Assembly (NCBI GenBank): GCA_023055505.1
Contig: JALIRH010000125.1
Span: 137,001 to 201,000, forward strand
Reading direction: 5' to 3'
From: Callipepla californica brunnescens
Lineage: Eukaryota; Chordata; Aves; Galliformes; Odontophoridae
DNA length: 64,000 nucleotides
In this document: positions 56,128 to 64,000 of the stretch, piece after piece
Layout of the letters: every line of letters starts with the position of its first letter
Numbering within the stretch: the stretch's first letter is position 1
Position numbers and translations under genes: made by a program
The notes under the pieces: generated by a model
Told to the model about the DNA's origin: nothing
What the model saw: the letters and a program-made list of their open reading frames with translations, nothing else
Database searches by the model: none

Positions 56128-56145
56128 CTTCTCCCCCTTTCTGTT
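56128..56145 (-). promoter_or_regulatory. Polypurine tract
   Basis: The minus strand reads AACAGAAAGGGGGAGAAG immediately before the LTR. This is the standard primer site for plus-strand DNA synthesis in retroviruses and fixes the LTR start. Confidence 0.8.
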
Positions 56146-56173
56146 ATGAATATTTTCTTTGTAGCATTGTCAA

Positions 56174-57301
56174 TCATCTTTTTGCGCACATTGTAAAATG
56201 CAAGGAAGTAACAGCAAAAGCGTTACAACGATCATCGCAATGTAGCACATCATTTTTAAGATACTGTGGAGCCATCCAGTGAGACCCCCATCCCGAGAAT
56301 AATTTGTCCAACCAGTCCCAATCCCTCTGTTCCTGCAGTTTCTTCACTCCATCCCGTATGGTCTTGATACTTGCTTGAATTGAAACGGAATGTTCTGACA
56401 GGTTCATGCAGCACATTCCTTCGAAATCCTCCCAGCCATGGCCTTGCGCCAGAAGTAGGAAATCAGTAGCAGCGCAATTTTGCGGCGCAGCATGTCTGAC
56501 ACTGTCCGCATCAAGTAAAAGACCTGTTAAAGCTAAACTAGTGGCATTTCCTTGTTTTGCTAAGCAAGAACCCAGTTTGTTCAGTGTTGCCAAAGCTTTA
56601 GCAACAGCAACCTGCGGTGTGAAAAAGGAAACGACTCCTATGGTCTCCCTGTTCCAAAACTTCATGTTATCATCACAATCTGATCTGAAGGTGTGGGTCA
56701 TTCTCCTAAAACGGTGATGAGAATCTTTCTTTCTCCACTGCAAGACAGTTGTCTCATTTCGGGTAAGGATAGTTAAACGCCCGAGACTACATGGCCCACC
56801 TCTAATGTAAGAAGGAATGGCAGGCCATGCCCGGTCAGCGCAACTACGGAAAACTCCATCTGGTAACTGTAAAGGAGCATTTACTGATTTTGAAAGGCTG
56901 GGTGAGGTGTAATTACACCACAGAGTTTGGTTATTGATGGCTGCGTCTACGGGACTGACATCCCATAGTTTGGTTTTATTTTTTCCAGTAGAATGGAATC
57001 TCAGGCAGAAGTCCATTCTTATAGATCCTAAGAAATCTATTTCTTGTGGCTCTAATTTGGCAGACGGAAGATATGGAACCCATCCATCCCAATTATCTAC
57101 CGAATTTGTGCCAGTAAAGATTGCTCGTGAGGGACCAGGGATTGGCCACTCGTCTATGGGAAAGCCCACCAAGCGGGTAGAGAAGGGATTTTGCGCAGTT
57201 GCAGTGGCTAAGCAAAGTGTTTCCTGATGAGTAATATTAGCAAGTGTAAGCCACACATTCGTTTTTGGGAGGGTAATAAAACCAGTAGAGAGTCCTGACA
57301 T
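56174..57301 (-). pseudogene. Class II ERV env, partial and defective
   Basis: The envelope protein mediates entry in an infectious retrovirus. The open frame of 375 codons covers most of SU and the TM ectodomain, with several N-X-S/T glycosylation sites. A basic RFRR site (residue about 222) precedes a hydrophobic fusion-peptide-like stretch (VVSFFTPQVAVAKALATL). The immunosuppressive-type region ends in EGMCCMNLS; at the position where a third cysteine (CX6CC) is expected, near 56,432-56,434, there is Trp. The membrane anchor is encoded in another frame, after a frameshift at about 56,270. There is no clear signal peptide. These faults make it non-functional. Confidence 0.82.
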
Positions 57302-57333
57302 TTCAAGAAGTCAAGTCCATACAGTAGCTGGTC

Positions 57334-58170
57334 TCATCCTTCCTTGGTTGTGTTTTCATCTGTTGTCGACCAAGTCTGTTCCTCGCGGTATGGTTTCACG
57401 TTCTTCGCAGGAATCCACCTGGGGCCTTTTCCTGTGGAGACACAAGCATAACCTCTCCCCCATGTGACAAGAGGATATGGCCCCATTATCATACCTGTTT
57501 CTGGGTGGCGAATCAACACCGGAGCCTTGATTCTTCTTTCCAATGTGATATTCGAACTAAAATGTCGGACTATCGGGGGATTGGTATCTAGCAGAGAAGA
57601 ATTCAAAAAGTGAAAACATCAAGAGCTTTATGTAGTCGCTCCTCAGGAGGGGAAGCTCCCATTCCCCCTTTCTGTTGTGCTAATAGACGCTTTAAAGATT
57701 GGTGTGACCGCTCAATTGACCTGGAGGGGAATGAGGGATCGCGGTGATGTGCATAATGCCCCAAGAATCCAGGAAGGCTTTTGTCGCAGCAGAGGTATAT
57801 GCAGGACCATGATCTGTTTTTAATTGGGAAGGGATACCTAATGTAGCAAAAGCACGCAGCAAACGCTTGCGAACATCTCGTGCCTTTTCTCCTGTATGAC
57901 AAGAGGAAAATAAAGCTCCGGGAAAAGTATCAATCGAGGAATGTGTATATTTCAGCTTACCAAACCATGGGTAATGTGTGACATCCATTTGCCATAGCTG
58001 GAGGCTCTGCAGATCTCTGGGGTTAACCCCCCCTGCTATTGATGGGAAAGAATGCCTCTGGCAGTCGGGACATACCGCTGTAATGTTTGATGCTTGTTGG
58101 GAGGTAAGCCCAGACTGTCGTTTAAGACCTCCAGCATTCTGATGAAAGAAGGAGTGGCTAAGTTTAGCTT
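57334..58170 (-). pseudogene. Class II ERV integrase, frameshifted
   Basis: Integrase joins viral DNA to the host. The N-terminal zinc site is visible as LSHSFFHQNAGG and CPDCQR (H-X3-H, C-X2-C) at about 58,050-58,160. The core has its first Asp in QMDVTHYPWFG (about 57,970) and second Asp in LKTDHGPAYTS (about 57,815). The third residue appears as ERSHQSLKRLL (about 57,690-57,715) only after a frame change near 57,720. The C-terminal domain (57,606-57,334) contains RWIPAKNVKPYRE. All three catalytic residues can be traced, but not in one frame. Confidence 0.82.
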
Positions 58171-59133
58171 GCGCTATTCGGTCTGGTAAAACACGGACAT
58201 ATCAGCTTGAGATTCCCTTCTGCCGTGAAACCAGGTAAAGATGTGTGTGAGCGGATGTGCATTACAAAATAAGGATGAGTGCGGGAGTCTAAAAAAAAAA
58301 AAGTTCCTGGAACAAAATAAACAATGAAGAGTGAGAAATATTGCGTAATATGGATGCTTCTGCTCGCTGAACAATTCCTGCAACAGAAGCTGAGTCGGTA
58401 ATAGGATTGAAAGGTGTGGACCATTTCCAAAAAACTCGGACAACAGCAGCTGGTTCCACTATTTGTGGAGAACCAGAAACAATTTCAATATCCGAATCCC
58501 ATTGCTTCTGTTGATTATCCCACCATCAAATAACTGATTTGTGTGATCTTCCAGACCCATCCGTAATCTGGTAAGGGCCTGCAGCAGCTGATCACTTCTT
58601 TTTGGTGTGGATGTGAAGTGAACATTGAGGTTCAATAGCTTGTGTGACGGTGCGTGGGAAGTAAGGCTGCCTGTATAGCTTGCCAATGCCATGCTAAAGG
58701 CATCTGCTTGCTGATCAAGCCATTGTAAATACACATTTGTCACAGGTAAACAACTAGAGGAAAAGTCTACCCCTGATAACATCAGCAAGCGCTGCCTAGC
58801 TTTGATTCTCAGGGAAGCAAACATCTCATGCTGTGTCAGGATTGTCTTTGTCAACTGGTTTGGCAAAAAAATCCATTCAATAATGAATAGTGGGTCTGGC
58901 CTTTGAAAATCCCACTGAAAAATTAGCGCATGAGGTTGTCGAGCAGGGTTGAGGATCATTAGAAAAAAAGGTAACTCCGGGGCACACCGATGAGCTTGTC
59001 TGTTAGTGCTAGCTGCAGCAACTTTTTGCAAGGCACTAGCCACTTCAGAGCCAAGAAGGCAGGGAGAGTGTAAATCAGAATCCCCTTTCAGTAGTTCCAA
59101 AAGAGGATACAAGTCTGCATTAGAGATACCCAA
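58170..59133 (-). pseudogene. Class II ERV RT connection and RNase H
   Basis: The thumb/connection begins with MGISNADLYPLLELLKGDSD at 59,133. The RNase H part shows FNPITDSASVAGIVQRAEAS at about 58,360-58,420 and ends with MHIRSHTSLPGFTAEGN near 58,200-58,260. These parts lie in different frames. An A/T homopolymer at 58,292-58,303 marks one disrupted point. Confidence 0.78.
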
Positions 59134-59960
59134 GAGCGCTCAGACCCAGTTAATTGATCCCAACCATTTTTGTACATCGTGTCAATTTTTCACATCAGTT
59201 TGTCTTTGGAAGGGCTAGGGAATGATAGTCTGGGCTCTGATGCACCAGCCTAAATATTTCCATGGTGATGTTTTCTGCATTTTTTCAGGCGCAATACAGA
59301 AACCTGCCGAATTAACAGCAGTTGTAAGGAGGGCTACTGCTTCCTCCATGATCTCGTGATGTTGCGCGGCCACTAAGATGTCGTCCATCTAATGATACGA
59401 TAAAACATTTGGCATTGTGTCTGGAATGGGGCTAAGCACTTTAGCTACATACCACTGACAAATGGTGGGGCTATTTTTCATTCCTTGTGGCAGCACAACC
59501 CACTGGTATCTCTGCAACGGGGCTTGCATGTTGATGCTTGGAACTGAAAAAGCAAATGGAGGGGCATCCTCAGGGTGTAATGGACTATTAAAAAAGCAGT
59601 CTTGAAGATCAGTGCCAGTCAAATGCCAGTCTCGGGGAATCATAGTGGGTGACAGGAGGCCTGGTTGAAGGGCTCCCATATTTTGCAGAGCATCATTCAT
59701 TTTTCTGAGGTCATGGAACAAGCGCCATTGACCAGTTTGTTTCTTAATGACAAATCCAGGTGAGTTCCAAGGATTAGTGGAGGTACAGTATGTCCTTTTG
59801 CTAATTGTTCCGCTACCAAGTCTTGGAGGGCGCCAAGTTTTTCTAGCGGAAGGGGCCATTGATCCACCCATCTAGGGGTATCTGTTTTCCATATTAGCTT
59901 AAGGGCGTCGCACCTCTCAATGGCCCCTCCCGAAAATCTGACTTGATAGTGACTCCCCAC
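59134..59960 (-). pseudogene. Class II ERV reverse transcriptase, active-site stop
   Basis: The N-terminal fingers start (KTDTPRWVDQWPLPLEKLGA, about 59,900) is followed by a frame change near 59,810-59,860. The palm then includes GQWRLFHDLRKMND, a first Asp in LTGTDLQDCFFN, and LPQGMKNSPTICQ. At the catalytic motif the codon before Met-Asp-Asp is TAG (59,389-59,391), so the tyrosine of the YMDD motif is replaced by a stop. The MDD form, with preceding Y expected, indicates class II. Confidence 0.85.
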
Positions 59961-60118
59961 TGAACCATAACATCAGGGCCCCATAAATATCATCGGAATT
60001 GGCAACACAAACGGTTTGATAGTAGCTACCCGATCTTCAGGTCCTCTGATTGGAATGAACTCAGCACTTTGCTGGCTGTTCCTTGCACCTCCCACCCCAC
60101 CTAATGTATGTGATGATT
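59961..60118 (-). pseudogene. Class II ERV protease, C-terminal remnant
   Basis: Minus-strand frames just upstream of RT give pieces such as MIFMGPDVMVQWGVTIKSDF and IPIRGPEDRVATIKPFVLPI, consistent with the end of the protease/RT linker region. The active-site DSG part is not present; the sequence changes into CCCTAA repeats at about 60,118-60,125. Confidence 0.6.
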
Positions 60119-60122
60119 TGTA

Positions 60123-61600
60123 TGATGTAACCCAAAACCAAACCCCAGGCCTACCCCTTCTCTCACCCTGACACTCGAACCAAACCTCCGCCTAAAACTA
60201 ACCCTAATATCTAAGCCTAAGCCTAACCCTTCCAATTGCCCTAGCCCTAACACTAACCCTTTTCCTATACCTAACCCTGACCTCAACCCTGATCCTAACC
60301 TTTCCCTAACCCTAACACCAACCCGTAACATCATTTGAATCCTAATCCTATTCCAAACCTTAACCCTATCCCAAGGCCTAACCCTACTCTGACCTTTACA
60401 CTCCAACTAACCCAACCTCGATCAATAAATACAAATGGAATCCTAAACCTAAACCTAAACCTAAACCTACTGCTAACACCACAAGTCAGCCTACTTTTCT
60501 CCCTAAATCTAATCACAAATCTCAAAAAATCTTTGTCCCTAACCCTAATCATAAATCCAGTCCAAACTCTGAAACTTTCCCAAAACCTATGCCTATTCCT
60601 AACACTTACTCTTACCCTAAGTCTATCCCTAACACTAACCCTTCTCCCAGACACAACCCTAAAGCCAACACTAATCCTAACCTAATCTTTATCCTAATCC
60701 TAAACCTAATCCTAACTCTTACCCTAATTCTAACTCTACCCTAACCCTAACTCTGACCCTCAAACCAAACCCACATTTAAGCACAACCCTAATCCCGACA
60801 CCTAGCATCAGATTACCACAACCCTAACGGAACCCTAACCCTAACACTAATGCTATGACTATCCCAAACCCTAACCCAAGTACTAGACCAAACCATACCC
60901 CTATCCCTCACTCTAAAACTAACAACCCTAACTAAACTCTAACCGTAACCCTATCCCTAATACTAACACTAATCATCTTTTAAACACCAATGTTATTCCT
61001 ATTCCTAAACCTTACCCAATCTCCAAATGAAATCCAAGGCCGGTGCCTTCTCACACCCTAACGATCAAACCAAACCTACATCTAAACCTAACCCTAAATC
61101 CAATCTTTACCCTAAACCATACACTTGCCCTGGCCTTAACACTAACCCTTTCCCTATACCTAACCCTAACCCTAACCTTAACACTAATTTGAGGCCAAAA
61201 CCTAATTGGAATCTGAATCCTGTTCTTAACCTTAACCCTAACACGACTTAACTCTACTCTGACCCTAAAAGTCAAATTAACCCTACTCCTTACCCTAAAC
61301 CTCAATCTAAACCTAAACCTAACCCTAAACCTAAACTTCACAAGAACACTCAACCTAATCCTAGCACTAACCTAAACTAAAACTAAAACACCTTTTTTGC
61401 TAACCCTAATCCTAAATCTAACCCTAACCCCAAAACTCCCCCAAACCTGACCCTAAACCTAATCCACTCCAAAATCCTTACCCTAACCCTAACCCCAAAC
61501 ACCCTAATACTAGAACTAAAGCAATCCTTCACCCTAACCCTAAAACTAACAATTTAACTTTGACCCTAAAACTCAAATTCACCCTACATACACTTTATGC
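60123..61600 (-). repeat. Degenerate telomere-like repeats, CCCTAA on + strand
   Basis: CCCTAA-type repeats begin directly after the truncated ERV. One copy of the shared AGCATCAGATTACCACAAC motif lies at 60,804-60,830. Repeat-derived open frames on both strands (SLTLTLTLL, RVRVRFRF) are not genes. Confidence 0.9.
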
Positions 61601-61601
61601 T

Positions 61602-61609
61602 ACCTAGGT
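61602..61609. other. Strand switch of telomere-like repeats at a palindrome
   Basis: Plus-strand repeats change from CCCTAA to TTAGGG within about 30 bp (61,585-61,610). The centre is the palindrome ACCTAGGT. The G-rich strands point away from this junction on both sides, opposite to a head-to-head telomere fusion. Confidence 0.75.
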
Positions 61610-64000
61610 TAGGGTCAGGCTCAATCTGGGTTTTGTGTTGGGGTCAAAGGGATAGGGTTAGGGTAGAGTTCGAGTTAGGATGAAGGTAATGCTTACAGAT
61701 ATGTTTAGAGAATGGAACAGGGTTAGGGTTAAGGTTAGGGTAAGGTTGAAGGTTAGGCTCAGGGACAGATTTAGGGTTAGAGTTTGGGTTCCTTTTAGGT
61801 TTAGGGATAGGGTTAGGGTACGGTTAGGTATTGTACAACGCTAAGTGTTAGCTTCTGGGTAAGGGATAGGGTTAGGGTAAGGGTTAGATTCAGGGTTAGG
61901 GTTAGCATTAGCATCAGGGTTAGGGTTATGGTAAGAGTTAGGATAGGGAATGGGATACAGTTAGGGTAAGGGTTAGGAATAGGGTTAGGGTTACATTAAG
62001 GTTAGGGTTAGTGTTTGGATCAGGGGTAGGGTTAGGAATAAAGTTAGAGTAAGGGCTAGGATTAGGGTTAGGGTTAGGGTAGGGATACGGTTAGGGTAGA
62101 GTTAAGGTTAGGGTAGGGTTAGAGTTAGGGTAAGGGTTAGGGATAGGGTTAGGGTTAGGGTTAGGGTTAGGTTAGGGTTTGGGTTATGGTAAGAGTTAGG
62201 ATAGGGATTGTGATACGGTTAGGGTAAGGGTTAGGAATAGGGATAGGGTTTGATTAGGGTAAGGGTTATTGTTTGGATTAGGGGTAGGGTTACGAATAAA
62301 GTTAGAGTTAGGGCTAGGATTAGGGTTAGGGTTCGGGATTGGATTAGTGTTAGGGTAAGGAATAAAGTTAGAGTTAGTGTTAGGATTAGGGTTAGGGTAA
62401 AGTAGGGTTAGGGTTAGGGTTAGGGTTAGGGTTAGGGTAGGGTTAGGGTTAGGGTTTGGGTTAGGCTAGGGTTAGGGTAAGGGTTAGGGTTAGGGTTAGG
62501 GTTAGGGTTAGGGTTAGGGTTAGGGTTAGGGTTAGGGTTAGGGTACGGGTTAGGGTTAGGGTTAGGGTTAGGGTTAGGGTTAGGGTTAAGGTTAAATTTA
62601 TTGTTAGGGTTAGGGTTAGGGTTAGGGTTAAGGTTAAATTTATTGTTAGGGTTAGGGTTAGGGTTAGGGTTAGGGTAGGGTTAGGGTTAGGGTTAGGGTT
62701 AGGTTACTGTTGGGGTTAGGGTTAGGGTTAGTGTTAGGGTTAGGGTATGCTTAGGGTTAGGGTAAAATTAGGGTTAGGGTTAGTGTTAGGGTTAGGGTTA
62801 AATTTATTGTTAGGTTTAGGGTTAAGGTTAGAGTTAGGGTTAGGGTTAGGGTTAGGGTTAGGGTTACGGTTAGGGTTAGGGTTAGGGTTAGGGTTACGGT
62901 TACGGTTAGGGTTAGGGTTAGGGTTAGGGTTAGGTTAGGGTTAGGGTTAGGGTTAAGGTGAGAGTTAGGGTTAGGGTTAGGGTTAGGGTTAGGGTTAGGT
63001 AAGGGTTAGGGTTAAGGTAAGAATTAGGATAGGGATTGTGATACAGTTAAGATAAGGGTTAGGAATTAGAGTTAGGGTTAGGGTTAGGATTAGGGTTAGG
63101 GTTAGGTTAGGGTTAGGGTTAGGGTTAAGGTTAGAGTTAGGGTTAGGGTTAGGGTTAGGGTTAGGGTAAGAATTAGGATAGGGATTGTGATACAGTTAAG
63201 GTAAGGGTTAGGAATTAGGGTTAGGGTTAGGGTTAGGTTTAGGTTTAGGTTTAGGGTTAGGGTTAGGGTTAGTGTTAGGGTAGGTTAGGGTTAGGGTATG
63301 GTAGGGTTAGGGTTAGGGTAGGGTAAGGGTTAGCATTAGGTTTAGGGTTAGGGTTAGGGTTAGAGTTAGGTTAGGGCTAGGGTTAGGGTTAGGGTTAGGG
63401 TTAGGGTTAATGTAGTTTAGGGCTAGGGTTAGGGTTAGGGTTAGGATAGGGTTAATGTAGGGTTAGGGTTAGTGCTAGGAATCAATTTGGAGGAAGGAAA
63501 AGGTATAGGAATTGGTTCATTGTTAGCGTTAGTCTTCAGGGTTAGGGTTCGGATTTAGCACTATGTTTCAGGTTCCTTTTAGGTTTAGTGATAAGGATTA
63601 GGGGTACGTTTAGGTATTGTACAATGCTAAGAGTTAGCTTCTGGGTGTGGGTTGGGGTTAGATTAAGGGTGAGGGTTAGGGTTAGGACTAGATTTAGGAT
63701 TAGGTTTAGGAATAGGTTTTCTTTGATTGTTAGGGTGAGAGAAAGGTTAGGCCTTGGGTTTGTTTTTGGAATAGTTTTGGGTTTCAGAATAGGAATTGGG
63801 TTAGTATTTGGAATCTGATTGCTTTAGTATTAGTGTTAGGGTGGGGGTTAGAAGTTAGGTGAGCGTTGTGGTAATCTAATGCTTTGTGTTAGGCTTAGGG
63901 TTGGGCTTTCACTTGAGGTTGGTGTTAGTGTCAGCTTTAGTTTGAAGGTAGATTTAGAGTTTAAATTGTGGTCATGCTTTGGATTAGTTTTAGAGTTAGG
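61610..64000 (+). repeat. TTAGGG array with near-perfect core
   Basis: TTAGGG-type repeats continue to the window end. The most regular telomeric tracts of the window lie at 62,400-63,000, for example about eleven uninterrupted TTAGGG units at 62,479-62,543. Blocks with AAATTTATTGTTAGG are duplicated at about 62,590 and 62,633 and again near 62,790. Confidence 0.92.
63477..63940 (+). repeat. Subtelomeric segment, copy 2 (no LTR)
   Basis: This is homologous to 49,978-51,075 but lacks both the solo LTR and about 110 bp. It contains TAGGTATTGTACAATGCTAA, seen also at 50,203 and, diverged, at 61,827. It probably continues beyond the window end. Confidence 0.85.

Larger units (their letters stand above)
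55761..60118 (-). mobile_element. Class II (alpha/betaretrovirus-like) ERV, protease end to 3' LTR
   Basis: Reading on the minus strand from 60,118 the order is the C-terminal part of protease, RT, RNase H, integrase, env, polypurine tract and 3' LTR. The RT active-site context, integrase and the env form fit class II elements. The 5' LTR, gag and most of the protease are missing: the sequence changes at about 60,118 into CCCTAA repeats. Stops and frameshifts occur in RT, integrase and env, so it is defective. Confidence 0.87.

Noticed and set aside
62400..63000. A true chromosome-end telomere at the near-perfect TTAGGG core
   Set aside because: It is flanked on both sides by degenerate repeats and continues to the window edge with diverged sequence, so it is interstitial here.

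Overview
The window looks like repeat-dense DNA from a bird, most likely a galliform and plausibly a dot-like microchromosome or subtelomeric region. The signs are a CR1 LINE with avian-type RT, three old endogenous retroviruses of different classes, very large degenerate TTAGGG arrays, and long G/C-skewed minisatellites filling gene introns. There is no bacterial-style operon. Nearly all open frames in the repeats are artefacts of the repeat period.

Layout. 1-7,055: twelve tandem copies of a 592-bp satellite in a higher-order A/B/C pattern. 7,056-8,480: degenerate CCCTAA repeats. 8,690-14,100: minus-strand class I (gammaretrovirus-like, tRNA-His primed) ERV with only its 5' LTR. 14,160-15,555: more CCCTAA repeats. 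15,560-19,160: unique sequence holding four consecutive minus-strand exons of a diverged exportin-1 (XPO1) paralogue, with intact splice sites and reading frame. 19,164-19,664: CR1 fragment. 19,665-24,092: plus-strand class III (ERV-L-like) provirus with 5' LTR, leader, gag and pol, cut off inside RNase H. 24,093-29,730 and 30,590-34,620: an 11-bp GCCCCATAGCT minisatellite. 29,731-30,589: a CpG-island promoter and the first coding exon of SGF29 (CCDC101), a SAGA chromatin reader. 34,621-40,350: an 8-bp GACATTCT/GACATTGT satellite with two LTR insertions. 40,351-51,440: TTAGGG-type array interrupted by a solo copy of the class III LTR. 51,440-52,282: minisatellite and the terminal SGF29 exon, which has lost its expected stop. 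52,640-53,602: a second housekeeping-type promoter and two short candidate exons, perhaps BOLA2-like. 53,610-55,760: CCCACAGCGA minisatellite carrying four CTCF-like blocks. 55,761-60,118: minus-strand class II (alpha/betaretrovirus-like) ERV with 3' LTR, env and pol. 60,120-61,600: CCCTAA repeats, switching at about 61,605 to TTAGGG repeats that run to the window end.

How it fits together. Host content is sparse: SGF29 fragments on the plus strand, XPO1-like exons on the minus strand, and a possible neighbour of SGF29. Retroviral pieces repeatedly abut telomere-like or minisatellite DNA, and each is truncated there, suggesting a history of breakage, duplication and repeat expansion. The XPO1-like exons, the split SGF29 with its altered C-terminus, the CTCF-like array and the ordered 592-bp satellite are the items most worth following. 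Family names and similarities come from recognising motifs by eye; no database search was possible.
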